From assembly GCF_042033325.1 (NCBI RefSeq), contig NZ_CP160095.1: a stretch of 64,000 bases of DNA; one strand, written 5' to 3'. How positions within the stretch are numbered: the stretch's first letter is position 1; every line of letters starts with the position of its first letter. Of the stretch, positions 34,893 to 43,681 are shown piece after piece. A program made the translations under genes and the position numbers. A model generated the notes under the pieces. The model ran no database searches, was not told where the DNA came from, and saw only the letters and a list, made by a program, of their open reading frames with translations. This stretch comes from Sneathia sanguinegens. GTDB taxonomy: Bacteria; Fusobacteriota; Fusobacteriia; Fusobacteriales; Leptotrichiaceae.

Positions 34893-36195
34893 ATTTATCT
34901 CCTATTTTTTTACTTGTTATACTTATTTCCTTTATATCTTTTTCAATTTTTGAAAAATCTTTTAATAATTCATCCCAACGCTTCTTATATCTTTCAAAAT
35001 CTGGTGCTAATTTTTTTAAATCTTGGTATAAATTTTCTGCATTTTCACTTTTTTCTATATGTATCACCGACAATTGTATAGTTGTTGCTATAGCCATAAG
35101 TGTTGTTGGTCCTGCTATCCATACCTTATTATCATATGATAAATTTATTATTTCTGGACAACTTGACAAAATGTATATATATACTGCCTCTGAAGGTATA
35201 AACATAATTGCTTGTTTCAAACCTTGAGTAACAACATATTTTATAGATATATCTTTTATATGTTTTTTCACATCATCTATAAAATCTTTTTTTGCATCTT
35301 GACCTTCTTGTATACGATTAAAATTTTCTAATGGAAATTTTAAATCTATAGGTAGTAAACCTAAGGGTTCTTTAGAAAAGATAATTGCATCTACTATCTT
35401 TTTTTCTTTCATTTCATATTGCAAATCATACAATTTTCCTTTTTCACCAAAGATATTAAATAAAATTTGTGAAAGCTGTACTTCTCCAAAATTACCTCTT
35501 AATTTTTTATCTGTTAAGACTCTTTGTAAGTCTAGTATATTTTGTGATAACTTATCTATATTTTTTTGTGCTTCATCAATTTTAGATAAACGTTCCAAAA
35601 CTGAAGCAAAGGTTTCATTTGATTTTTTAAAGCCTTCTTTCAAACTTTCTTCTAATTTTAAACTAACTATTTCTTTAAAATTATTTATACTATCCTTAGT
35701 ATTTTTATCTAATTTGTTGCTTTGTTCTAATTTATCTTCAACTTTTTTTAGAAGCAAATCAATATTTTTATAAATTTCATTTTTTATTTCTTCCTTAAAA
35801 GTTACTATATTTTTTGAATTAATATCCATTTTTTCTATATTTTTACTTATTAATTCATCAATATTTTTATGCATAGCTTCTTTAAAATTAGACATATTCT
35901 TCACTATATCAAGCCCTATAGTATTTGAATCTTTTAATTTTTCTTCTAATTTTTTTGTTAAATTATCCATATTATTATCTATAGTTTCTCTCGCATTGTC
36001 CTTGAATATATTAAGCTCTTCCATAATCTCTTTTTTATTATCAAAAAGATTTTTAATTAGACCTTCCTTCATTTCATTATTTTTATCTACTATTTTTTCA
36101 GTTATTTCATATTTTAAGTTTTTATTTCTACTAAGATATATTAAATATGCTAAAAGAATAATTATTATTCCAAGCATAAGACTAATTATTAACAT
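34867..36195 (-). CDS. rmuC: DNA recombination protein RmuC
   Basis: RmuC, 442 residues, limits DNA inversions and rearrangements in E. coli. An N-terminal membrane helix (2-19) is followed by a long coiled coil (about 40-215) and the restriction-endonuclease-like RmuC domain: KLRGNFGEVQLSQILFNIFG, LPIDLKFPLENFNRI near 280, and FIPSEAVYIYILSSCPEIINLSYDNKVWIAGPTTLMA. The D..K arrangement of the nuclease-like core (IDLKFP) is present. Overlaps the upstream gene by 14 bases and the downstream one by 26. Confidence 0.94.
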   Translation of the reverse strand: MLIISLMLGIIIILLAYLIYLSRNKNLKYEITEKIVDKNNEMKEGLIKNLFDNKKEIMEELNIFKDNARETIDNNMDNLTKKLEEKLKDSNTIGLDIVKNMSNFKEAMHKNIDELISKNIEKMDINSKNIVTFKEEIKNEIYKNIDLLLKKVEDKLEQSNKLDKNTKDSINNFKEIVSLKLEESLKEGFKKSNETFASVLERLSKIDEAQKNIDKLSQNILDLQRVLTDKKLRGNFGEVQLSQILFNIFGEKGKLYDLQYEMKEKKIVDAIIFSKEPLGLLPIDLKFPLENFNRIQEGQDAKKDFIDDVKKHIKDISIKYVVTQGLKQAIMFIPSEAVYIYILSSCPEIINLSYDNKVWIAGPTTLMAIATTIQLSVIHIEKSENAENLYQDLKKLAPDFERYKKRWDELLKDFSKIEKDIKEISITSKKIGDKFEKINTGQ

Positions 36196-37354
36196 CTTTC
36201 TCCTTCCATATATCTTTTATTAAGGTATCAATTGGATATTTATGATAAAGTTGGATATTTGTAAGAGTTTTAGAATCTTTTTTTTCAAATTTTTCTAACA
36301 CATCTTTTATACATATATTTTCAGGATTAATATTTACCTGATAATATATTGTTCTTTTTTCTAATTTTACTAAATAGCCCATACTTTCTAAGCAATTAAG
36401 TGTTTGTAAAATTAATTGCATATTTATATCTAACTTTTTACTTATTTCTTTAACAGAATAAGGATTCTTATTTTCAAAAAATCTATTAACTATCAAAGCA
36501 TATACTTGGATACAAAGACTTTTTTTGCTTAATATATTTATCTTATTTTCAAAACTGAAAGAATCACTATCTAAAATATATGTCAACTGTACACCTGTTA
36601 AAATTATTATCCACAAATATCTAACCCAAACTAGAAATAAGGGAACAAAAGCTAAACTTCCATATATTGCATTATACTTTGATATACTTTTTTGTATAAA
36701 ACTATAGAAATTATTTATGAATAATAAAGTAAGTATCACAATAGCTGCAGAAATAAAGGCATTTTTTATGCTAACATAGGTATTTGGTACTGCATAATAA
36801 ATAAAGGTAAGGATAAGAACCATAAATAAAATTTTTAATATGTTCATTATAACTATAGTTAATCTTCCAACATAACTAATAGACGATAATAATTCTAATA
36901 TTTTATCATTTGTTCCTATGATTAGTAATAGAAATATTGGAATAACAAAAATTATTGCTATATAATTTATAATCCTTCTTGATAAATTTCTATTTGTCTT
37001 TACTTGCCAAATCATATTTATTGATTGTTCTAGTATCATAAGAAGATTTATAACAGACCAAATTATAACAACCAATCCAACTACAGACAAAATATTAGAA
37101 TTAAGAGATTTTATCAACCTCTGAGCAACTAGAAAAATATAATTCAATTGAACTTCTGAACTCGGTATATATTCTCTAATTTTTCCTATTAATATTACAT
37201 CAAGACCAAAACCCTTTGATAAACCTAATATAATAGCCATCAAGGGGAAAATTGATAAAAAAGAGACATAGGTCAGATTAGTAGCTAAATCACCTATTCT
37301 AGTACTTATAAAATTCCTAGCCAAACTTTTTAAAATCTTTTTTAATTTATTCAT
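36182..37354 (-). CDS. YihY/BrkB-family membrane protein with C-terminal winged helix
   Basis: 390 residues. Residues 1-270 form the six-helix YihY/virulence factor BrkB domain, with YVSFLSIFPLMAIILGLS near 30 and the family's YGSLAFVPLFLVWVRYLWIIILTG near 233-257. After it, IVNRFFENKNPYSVKEISKKLDINMQLILQTLNCLESMGYLVKLEK is a winged-helix-like module, possibly sensing or binding nucleic acid at the membrane face. The family was once called RNase BN, which is now known to be a different protein. Function is otherwise unknown. Confidence 0.85.
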   Translation of the reverse strand: MNKLKKILKSLARNFISTRIGDLATNLTYVSFLSIFPLMAIILGLSKGFGLDVILIGKIREYIPSSEVQLNYIFLVAQRLIKSLNSNILSVVGLVVIIWSVINLLMILEQSINMIWQVKTNRNLSRRIINYIAIIFVIPIFLLLIIGTNDKILELLSSISYVGRLTIVIMNILKILFMVLILTFIYYAVPNTYVSIKNAFISAAIVILTLLFINNFYSFIQKSISKYNAIYGSLAFVPLFLVWVRYLWIIILTGVQLTYILDSDSFSFENKINILSKKSLCIQVYALIVNRFFENKNPYSVKEISKKLDINMQLILQTLNCLESMGYLVKLEKRTIYYQVNINPENICIKDVLEKFEKKDSKTLTNIQLYHKYPIDTLIKDIWKEKDVNN

Positions 37355-38540
37355 TTTTTATTATAACCATTTCCTTTTCGTTATAAATTTCTTCCATTAT
37401 TTCAGAATAGTTCGGTATCTTTTCTTCTTCTTTTATTACATCTTCTAATTTAGGCTTAGTTACTGGATGCTTTGGTGCAAACATACTGCATGAATCTTCA
37501 TAAGGTTCTATTGATTTTTCATAGGTACCTATTTCCCTAGCCATATCCATAATTTCAATTTTATCTTTTCCTATTAGAGGTCTAAATACTGGTAAATTTA
37601 CACTACTATTTGTACAAGTTAAACCTTGAACTGTTTGTGAAGCGACTTGACCCAAACTTTCTCCTGTAACAAGAGCTAAATATTCTTCATCTTTTGCTAG
37701 ACGTTCAGCTAATTTCATCATACATCTTCTTGTTAGTATAGTCGTATAATCAACATTAGTATATTTTTTTATTGCTTCTTGCATTTTCAATATATTAATT
37801 TTAAAAAGAGCACTAGCTCCATTATATGCAGTCAATATTTTAACTAATTCTTCAATTTTATCTAAAGCTTTTTGTGAAGTAAAGGGAAAACTATGAAAAG
37901 TAACATAGGCTAATTTAAGTCCTCTTTTTTCCATTAAAAATGATGCAACTGGACTATCTATTCCTCCTGATATTAAACTTAAGCCTTTTCCAGCACTTGC
38001 TAGTGGCATACCTCCATAAGATTTTCTTTTTTCAGTATAAATATATGTATTTTTTCTAATATCTATATAAATAAGTGCATCTGGTTCCTTCATTTTGACA
38101 TCTGTAAATTTTGAATTAATCAAAACATAGGCTCCAACTTCTTTTGCAAAGTCTAAAGAATTAATTTCAAATTGCTTATTTGCCCTATTAACCTCTATTT
38201 TGAAATTTCTTGCACCTTTTTCATAAAGTTCATTAGCAAAAATTAAAACTTGCTTCATTATTTCTTCAGCATCTGTTTCAACTTTTTTACAAAGAAATAT
38301 ACTATTTATTCCAAAAATATTTTTTATAGCCTTTAATACTTCTTCTGCATGATTTTCTTCAAATTTTATAAAAACCTTTGACATATCGTTAAGTAATTCT
38401 GTTTTAAAATTTAAAGTAGCTAGCTTATTTTTCAATCTTTTCTTTATATTTCTTTCAAATGTTCCTCTATTTTTACCTTTTAATACCAATTCTCCATAGC
38501 CTAAACCTAAGCTATCAATCTTCGTAATATCTATGTTCAT
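37347..38540 (-). CDS. thiI: tRNA 4-thiouridine synthetase ThiI
   Basis: 397-residue ThiI: adenylates U8 of tRNA and transfers sulfur to form s4U; in many bacteria it also feeds thiazole synthesis. A ferredoxin-like domain leads into THUMP (about 60-165), then the PP-loop SLISGGIDSPVASFLM near 185 and ATGESLGQVASQT near 275. The C-terminal rhodanese domain of the E. coli enzyme is absent, as is common outside Gammaproteobacteria, so sulfur must come from a separate cysteine desulfurase. Overlaps the upstream membrane protein by 26 bases and the next gene by 8. Confidence 0.95.
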   Translation of the reverse strand: MNIDITKIDSLGLGYGELVLKGKNRGTFERNIKKRLKNKLATLNFKTELLNDMSKVFIKFEENHAEEVLKAIKNIFGINSIFLCKKVETDAEEIMKQVLIFANELYEKGARNFKIEVNRANKQFEINSLDFAKEVGAYVLINSKFTDVKMKEPDALIYIDIRKNTYIYTEKRKSYGGMPLASAGKGLSLISGGIDSPVASFLMEKRGLKLAYVTFHSFPFTSQKALDKIEELVKILTAYNGASALFKINILKMQEAIKKYTNVDYTTILTRRCMMKLAERLAKDEEYLALVTGESLGQVASQTVQGLTCTNSSVNLPVFRPLIGKDKIEIMDMAREIGTYEKSIEPYEDSCSMFAPKHPVTKPKLEDVIKEEEKIPNYSEIMEEIYNEKEMVIIKNE

Positions 38541-38874
38541 CTTTTAACCTTTCTATAAATTCTTTTGTTAAATGTTTTTTATACTTTCTTTTCATTAATT
38601 TGATATATATATAGTCTACACAAGGCTTTTGCATAGCTATTATAGCTATAATTATAGCTATACCTAACCCCAAGCTAACTGTTTCATAAGGTAATCTAAT
38701 TAAAAAATGATACATAAGATATATAACAAAAACTAAAAATATCGTATATATCACAAGAGCTAATCTTAAGATTTTACTTCTGACTTTCCTTACTTTTTTT
38801 AAAGTATCTTCATCAATATATCTATGTTTTAATTCTTCTATTGAAACATAGTATTCTAATTCATACTCATTCAT
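38515..38874 (-). CDS. Hypothetical two-helix membrane protein
   Basis: 119 residues, family not recognised. A charged N-terminal segment (ELEYYVSIEELKHRYIDED) and a basic patch (KKVRKVRSKILR) come before two predicted membrane helices (about 33-55 and 62-82), and the C-terminal tail is again basic (KRKYKKHLTKEF). ATG follows AAGGAG by 9 bases. First gene of the operon that continues through thiI, yihY and rmuC; it overlaps thiI by 26 bases. No catalytic motif is seen. Confidence 0.8.
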   Translation of the reverse strand: MNEYELEYYVSIEELKHRYIDEDTLKKVRKVRSKILRLALVIYTIFLVFVIYLMYHFLIRLPYETVSLGLGIAIIIAIIAMQKPCVDYIYIKLMKRKYKKHLTKEFIERLKDEHRYYED

Positions 38875-38894
38875 AATACCACTCCTTCTATTAG

Positions 38895-38903
38895 ATTATA
38901 GCA
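38895..38903 (-). promoter_or_regulatory. Extended -10 promoter of the thiI/rmuC/folA operon
   Basis: TGCTATAAT on the minus strand, in the narrow gap between the terminator at 38905-38946 and the first gene. The -35 region falls inside the terminator stem and has no consensus hexamer, which an extended -10 can tolerate. Confidence 0.6.
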
Positions 38904-38904
38904 C

Positions 38905-38946
38905 AAATAAAAAATAAATAGCTAGAGTATAAATCTAGCTATTTAT
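38905..38946 (-). terminator. Terminator after the UreI/AmiS-like gene
   Basis: A strong 13-bp stem (38914-38926 with 38934-38946, 7-base loop) is followed on the minus strand by a T-rich tail. It starts 10 bases past the stop codon. Confidence 0.9.
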
Positions 38947-38956
38947 CAAATTATTT

Positions 38957-39463
38957 TTACCATTGCCATAAACCTAATAAAATTAATAAACCTGGCAACC
39001 AACCTGTTAATATTCCTTCAATTAAAGCTACATATGAAGAAAATTTTCCTAAATTCTTTTTTAAACTACATTCTACAAAGCCTAAGAACCAGAAAAATGC
39101 CCATGCTATCCATATTAAAAATGCATATAAATTAGCTCTGTCTAAATATGAAGCTATTAAAGCATTTATACATACAAATAAACAAAAGTATCCAAAAGGT
39201 CTTAATTCCAATGAAAATATTGTATTTGCAAATAAAAAGAAATATGTTATTGCGAATAGAAAACCTATTGCTGGTCCAAAGAATGATGTACTTTCTGCTC
39301 CTTTTGTGATTAATAATACCGCAGATACTACATTAAAGAAAAATATTATACAACCACAAATTAAATTCAAAACAGCTGTTGCTTTTTTATCAAAGCCTAT
39401 TATTCCTGCCAAACCATTATTGATTAAAACTAATCCTACATAAATTAAAATCAATCCAAACAT
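38957..39463 (-). CDS. UreI/AmiS-type urea or amide channel
   Basis: 168-residue inner-membrane protein of the AmiS/UreI family, six predicted helices. The match to Helicobacter UreI is clear at both ends: GLILIYVGLVLINNGLAG at the start, TSFFGPAIGFLFAITYFF in the middle and LGKFSSYVALIEGILTGWLPGLL at the end. H. pylori UreI is about 195 residues; the shorter length here reflects a lost periplasmic loop and its histidines, which in that protein sense acid, so this channel is probably not acid-gated. Substrate could be urea or short aliphatic amides. No urease or amidase gene is nearby. Own promoter and terminator. Confidence 0.88.
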   Translation of the reverse strand: MFGLILIYVGLVLINNGLAGIIGFDKKATAVLNLICGCIIFFFNVVSAVLLITKGAESTSFFGPAIGFLFAITYFFLFANTIFSLELRPFGYFCLFVCINALIASYLDRANLYAFLIWIAWAFFWFLGFVECSLKKNLGKFSSYVALIEGILTGWLPGLLILLGLWQW

Positions 39464-39499
39464 TGTGCCTCCTTTATTGTGAATATTATTTCATTTGGT

Positions 39500-39508
39500 A
39501 TTATATCA
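39500..39508 (-). promoter_or_regulatory. Extended -10 promoter of the UreI-like gene
   Basis: TGATATAAT on the minus strand lies about 37 bases before the start codon of the channel gene, past the terminator at 39528-39554. The -35 region is weak. Confidence 0.6.
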
Positions 39509-39527
39509 TAAATATGTAGAATTATAA

Positions 39528-39554
39528 ATTAAAAATGAGCATTTCTGCTCATTT
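39528..39554 (-). terminator. Terminator after the EIIB-like gene
   Basis: A 9-bp stem AAATGAGCA/TGCTCATTT (39533-39541 with 39546-39554) with a 4-base loop overlaps the stop codon; a T-rich tail follows on the minus strand. It ends the plsY-to-EIIB operon. Confidence 0.8.
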
Positions 39555-40035
39555 ATTTTTTTAATTTTTTCATTTCTTCTGCTATAAATTGAACTTCAGG
39601 TCCCATTATAACTTGAACAGAACTTTTATCCACTACTATAGTATCTATTGCTCCTGCTTGTTTTAATATTATTTTATTTACTTTTGATGAATCTTGTAAT
39701 TCCATTCTAAGTCTAGTTATACAATTATCAATTGTAACTATATTTTCTTTTCCACCTAAACCTTCTATAACTTGTTTTGCTACTTCTGCATAATTTTTCA
39801 TTACTTCTTCATTTTCTTTTTCTTCTTCTGGTGAACTACTTACTAATCTATTTACAAAGAAATACTCAAGAATGAAATAAATTACTAATACAACTATGAA
39901 AACTACAACTCTATAAGTTGTATTTTCTATTTTTGTACCTATAAGGTACCCTATTGCCATTAATACTATAGTATTAATTAATAATACACTTAAAATATTT
40001 GAAAATCCACATTTTTTCATAGGACACTTATTCAT
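39553..40035 (-). CDS. Membrane-tethered PTS EIIB domain protein (no EIIC)
   Basis: 160 residues. Two predicted membrane helices (about 12-33 and 42-60) are followed by a glucose-family EIIB domain (80-160). The phosphorylated cysteine is Cys105 in DNCITRLRMEL, in the classical context. No EIIC transport domain and no EIIA or other PTS gene is present in the window, so this is an isolated phosphoacceptor domain with a short membrane anchor. It may be the degenerate tail of an old EIICB gene or a regulatory phosphoprotein. Good AAAGGAG site; 28 bases after dnaN, in the same operon. Confidence 0.85.
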   Translation of the reverse strand: MNKCPMKKCGFSNILSVLLINTIVLMAIGYLIGTKIENTTYRVVVFIVVLVIYFILEYFFVNRLVSSSPEEEKENEEVMKNYAEVAKQVIEGLGGKENIVTIDNCITRLRMELQDSSKVNKIILKQAGAIDTIVVDKSSVQVIMGPEVQFIAEEMKKLKK

Positions 40036-40063
40036 TATATACTCCTTTCACCTAATAATACCA

Positions 40064-41182
40064 TTAAATTTTCAATGGCATTGTTAAATAAACATTATTA
40101 TTCTTATTGTCATCTTCCTTGAATAAAACTGCTGATATTTCATCTGACATATCTATTTCTAATATTTCAGAATTTTTTACAGTAGCAAGATATTCAAGTA
40201 TAAATTTAACATTTAAATATATTTTTATATCTGGGCAATCCTTAATTATATTTAATTCTGAGCTCCCATTTCCAAATTCTCCATAACCAGATATTTTTAA
40301 CTTATTTTCAGTAAATAGAAATTCTGCGACATCTTTTCTTTCTTTCTTATCTCTTACAAAAATTAAAACTTTTGATAAGGCTGTGTATAAATCTGTTTTA
40401 TTAACCTTTATTTTCTTTTCAACCCTTACATTATCTAGTATAGCAATATAATCAGGAAATTGCAATTCTACAACCTTAGAAATAACTTCTATATCATCTA
40501 ATTTGAATAATACCTTAGTACCTTCTGATCTAAAAATTACTTCATTTAATTCACTTTCTCTAAATATTTTAAGTAAGGCTTGTGTTAATTTTAAAGGTAC
40601 ACTAACACTTACATTTTCATTTGTATTATTTTCTTCAATTTCAATTTCCCTATACATCAATCTATACAAATCAGTTGCAACTAATTTTAAAGTCTTATCT
40701 TCTACTTCAAATTTCAAACAATTGATTTTTGCTTTTTCTTGATCTGTTGTAGCTGCAAATTGTGTTTTTTCAATATTTTCTAATAAAAGTTTCTTATCTA
40801 CAATATATTCAACACCATTTATTACATCTAATTCAGGTATCTCATCAATTTCAATTAAACTATAATTTGAAATACTATCTGGAGTAACAATTTTTATTTG
40901 ATTATTTTCTTCTTTTATTTCGACTTTTTCATCTATTACTTTACGAAGATATTCTTCAACTAGTCTATGTTTTATTACTATTTTACCTTCATTTATTATT
41001 TCTGCATCACAATAACATTTTATAAATAAATGATAACCCATAGCTCTGAACTCAAGTTTATCTTCCTTTGTTTCTATATAAATACCTACCCTTGAGTTAT
41101 CTATTCTTTCATCTAAAATAGCATTTTCTACTATTCTAATTGCTCTTAAAAAGTCTTTTGTTTTAACTTTAATATCAAACAT
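40064..41182 (-). CDS. dnaN: DNA polymerase III beta subunit (sliding clamp)
   Basis: 372-residue beta clamp that tethers the replicative polymerase. Three copies of the clamp fold can be followed: N-terminal FDIKVKTKDFLRAIRIVENAI, the middle domain from about 125 (KKLLLENIEKTQFAATTDQEKAKINCLKFEVEDKTLKLVATDLYRL), and the C-terminal domain from about 245 ending NVYLTMPLKI. The ATDLYRL segment is the middle-domain hallmark. Unusually, it sits in a plsY-gpsA-sigma operon instead of next to dnaA. Confidence 0.95.
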   Translation of the reverse strand: MFDIKVKTKDFLRAIRIVENAILDERIDNSRVGIYIETKEDKLEFRAMGYHLFIKCYCDAEIINEGKIVIKHRLVEEYLRKVIDEKVEIKEENNQIKIVTPDSISNYSLIEIDEIPELDVINGVEYIVDKKLLLENIEKTQFAATTDQEKAKINCLKFEVEDKTLKLVATDLYRLMYREIEIEENNTNENVSVSVPLKLTQALLKIFRESELNEVIFRSEGTKVLFKLDDIEVISKVVELQFPDYIAILDNVRVEKKIKVNKTDLYTALSKVLIFVRDKKERKDVAEFLFTENKLKISGYGEFGNGSSELNIIKDCPDIKIYLNVKFILEYLATVKNSEILEIDMSDEISAVLFKEDDNKNNNVYLTMPLKI

Positions 41183-41184
41183 AT

Positions 41185-42012
41185 TTACCCCTTCATTTTA
41201 TTTTTTTCATCAAAATGATTTTTTAACTTTGCTATTGCTTTTTTTTCAATTTGTCTAACACGTTCTCTAGTTATATTCAACAATTCACCAATTTCTTTCA
41301 ATGTGTGAATTTTAGTATTATATAAACCATATCTTAATTTAAGTATTTCTTTTTCTCTATCAGTTAAAGAACTATCAAGTAATTCTTTCATTTCATTTAA
41401 TTGTTCTTCTTTAATTATATCCTCTTCCACATTAGCTTCTTCACCTATTACATCTTCCAAATAAATATTATCTCCAATAGTTTCACTAAAAGAAACTATA
41501 TCTTGAAACTCATTAATAAGTAATACTACCTTACCCGGTTTAATATTCATTTTTTCTGCAATATAATCTATAGGTGGATTTTCGCCATGTTCATAGACAT
41601 ATTCATTAATTAATTTATTAACCTTTGATAATTGTTCATGCTTATATGATGGTATTCTAATATCTCTACCTATGTTAATAATAGATTTTTTTATTGCTTG
41701 TCTTATCCACCAAACTGCATATGTACTAAATCTATGACCTTTTGTACTATCGAACTTTTCTATTGCCTTTAATAAACCTATATTTCCTTCACTTATTAAA
41801 TCAATTAAAGGAAGTCCATTACCTAATGATTTTTTCGCTACTGAAATAACTAATCTTAAATTAGCTAAAACTAATTTGTTCTTTGCTTCTTCATCATTTT
41901 CTTCCTTAATTTTTCTTAAAAGTTCAAATTCCTCTTCCTTATTCAATAGTTGATATTCTCTTAAATCTGATAAATATAATGAAATTAGATTCATTTCATT
42001 TTGCTCTTCCAT
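41185..42012 (-). CDS. Short sigma-70 family RNA polymerase sigma factor
   Basis: 275 residues with sigma regions 1.2 to 4.2: SLYLSDLREYQLLNKEEE (1.2), GLPLIDLISEGNIGLLKAIEKFD and STYAVWWIRQAIKKSI (2.2-2.4), region 3 (PPIDYIAEKMNIKPGKV), and 4.2 (TLKEIGELLNITRERVRQIE). Region 1.1 and the large non-conserved segment of housekeeping RpoD are missing. It could be the principal sigma of a reduced genome or a group 2 sigma like RpoS/SigB-type paralogs; another rpoD elsewhere would decide. Two bases from dnaN and 9 from gpsA, so part of one operon. A GGGGGA ribosome site. Confidence 0.9.
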   Translation of the reverse strand: MEEQNEMNLISLYLSDLREYQLLNKEEEFELLRKIKEENDEEAKNKLVLANLRLVISVAKKSLGNGLPLIDLISEGNIGLLKAIEKFDSTKGHRFSTYAVWWIRQAIKKSIINIGRDIRIPSYKHEQLSKVNKLINEYVYEHGENPPIDYIAEKMNIKPGKVVLLINEFQDIVSFSETIGDNIYLEDVIGEEANVEEDIIKEEQLNEMKELLDSSLTDREKEILKLRYGLYNTKIHTLKEIGELLNITRERVRQIEKKAIAKLKNHFDEKNKMKG

Positions 42013-42020
42013 ACATCCCC

Positions 42021-43013
42021 CTAAAATTCAGATCTTAGATTTCTATTCATAAATAATTCAGTAATAGTTTTTGTTGATTGTTTGTTATACAATATATTAT
42101 ATAACTCAGTAAAAATAGGTGTTCTTAAATTATTTTTTTCTATTATTTCTTTTAAAGCCTTTATTGTAGTTGCTCCTTCAGATACCATTTTCATTTCATG
42201 AACTACCTCTTCTACTGTTCTACCACGACCTATTTGCTCACCAAGATATCTATTTCTACTATGTTGACTTGTACAAGTAACTACCAAGTCTCCAAAACCT
42301 GTTAAGCCCATAAAAGTTTTAAAATCTGCTTTATAAAACTTACCTATTATTATCATTTCACCTAGACCTCTTGTCATAAGAGCTGCCTTTGTATTATCAC
42401 CATAGCCTAAACCATCTGAAATACCTGCTGCTATTGCTATACAATTCTTAAGTGCTCCTGCTAATTCTGCTCCTATAACATCTGTACCTGTATATACTCT
42501 TAAATAAGTAGTATTAAAAACTTCTTGAACTTTTTTGGCAACTTCCTCATTTTCAGATACTGAAAGTATAGCTGATGGTATTTGTTTTGCAACTTCTTCA
42601 GCATGAGTAGGACCTGCTAAATGCACATACTCATATTCAAAATCTTTTAATTCTTCTGCTACAATTTCTGAAATTCTTTTCAAAGTCCCAATTTCAAGTC
42701 CTTTTGCAACATTTACAATAATCTTTTTATTTGAAAATTTTTTAAATTTCTTTAGCATATTTCTAAGATATTGTGTCGGTGTTGCAAGTAAAATAATATC
42801 CACTTTTTCTATAACTTCATTAAATTCTTCAACTATTTTAATATTAGTTGGTAAAATATGTCCCTTTAAAAAGGTTGTATTTTCCCTTTTTTCCTTTAAT
42901 ATTTTTCTATATTCTTCATTATGTTCATAAAGATAACAAGTGTATCCTTTTTTTGCTAATAGAATGGTTAAAGCTGTACCCCAACTTCCTCCACCTAATG
43001 TTAAAATATTCAT
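42021..43013 (-). CDS. gpsA: Glycerol-3-phosphate dehydrogenase [NAD(P)+]
   Basis: 330-residue GpsA, makes sn-glycerol-3-phosphate from DHAP for phospholipids. NAD-binding LGGGSWGTALTILLAKKG at 6-23, then AGPTHAEEVAKQIPSA near 138, and the catalytic Lys region GALKNCIAIAAGISDGLGYGDNTKAALMTRG near 190-220. The C-terminal substrate region is complete. Its neighbour plsY uses the product to make lysophosphatidic acid, so the two genes form a functional pair. Confidence 0.96.
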   Translation of the reverse strand: MNILTLGGGSWGTALTILLAKKGYTCYLYEHNEEYRKILKEKRENTTFLKGHILPTNIKIVEEFNEVIEKVDIILLATPTQYLRNMLKKFKKFSNKKIIVNVAKGLEIGTLKRISEIVAEELKDFEYEYVHLAGPTHAEEVAKQIPSAILSVSENEEVAKKVQEVFNTTYLRVYTGTDVIGAELAGALKNCIAIAAGISDGLGYGDNTKAALMTRGLGEMIIIGKFYKADFKTFMGLTGFGDLVVTCTSQHSRNRYLGEQIGRGRTVEEVVHEMKMVSEGATTIKALKEIIEKNNLRTPIFTELYNILYNKQSTKTITELFMNRNLRSEF

Positions 43014-43021
43014 ATAACTCC

Positions 43022-43606
43022 TTATTTATCAAAAAATTTTGCTTCTTTTTTATTTATTAAATTTTTAATATTTGATTTATGCTTATATATCACAAAAAGC
43101 CCTATTATTATTGAAAAAATAATTTCAGGTGTTGTTCCTTTAAATAGATATACTGCAACTGACAAGCATAAAGCACTAACCATAGATGCTATTGATACAT
43201 ATCCAGTTAAAAATACTATAGCAAAAAACACAACCAATAATGCTAATATAGAATAAGGTGAAATAATTAAAAAAATTCCGACTGTCGTTGCTACAGCCTT
43301 TCCACCTTTAAATTTTAAAAATATTGAATATGAATGCCCTATAATAGCACAAATAGCAGCATAAATTCCTAAATTGGCTCCCATCTTATATCCTATATAA
43401 GTTGGTATTGCTCCTTTTAGTACATCTAACACAAGTGTCATAAATCCATATTTATATCCCAAAACCCTTGCTGCATTAGTTGCACCTACATTACCACTTC
43501 CTTGTTGTCTTATATCAATATTTTTAAACACCTTACCTATCCAAAAAGCATTTGGTATACTTCCTATTAAATAAGAAAATATTAATAAGCATATTACTTT
43601 TATCAT
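43022..43606 (-). CDS. plsY: Glycerol-3-phosphate acyltransferase PlsY
   Basis: 194-residue membrane enzyme that acylates glycerol-3-phosphate with acyl-phosphate. The three conserved motifs are present: GSIPNAFWIGKVF near 16, RQQGSGNVGATNAARVLG near 34-50 and KFKGGKAVATTVG near 99-111. About five to seven helices. First gene of the operon that includes gpsA, the sigma factor, dnaN and the EIIB-like protein. Ribosome site AGAGGA. Confidence 0.95.
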   Translation of the reverse strand: MIKVICLLIFSYLIGSIPNAFWIGKVFKNIDIRQQGSGNVGATNAARVLGYKYGFMTLVLDVLKGAIPTYIGYKMGANLGIYAAICAIIGHSYSIFLKFKGGKAVATTVGIFLIISPYSILALLVVFFAIVFLTGYVSIASMVSALCLSVAVYLFKGTTPEIIFSIIIGLFVIYKHKSNIKNLINKKEAKFFDK

Positions 43607-43645
43607 CTTTTCCTCTTTCTGTTTGAAAATATCTCATTTGTTTTT

Positions 43646-43674
43646 ATTATATATGATTTCATTTAAAAATTCAA
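43646..43674 (-). promoter_or_regulatory. Promoter of the plsY-gpsA-sigma-dnaN operon
   Basis: TTGAAT (43669-43674) and TATAAT (43646-43651) are 17 bases apart on the minus strand, about 40 bases before the plsY start. Confidence 0.75.
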
Positions 43675-43681
43675 CTTGCAA

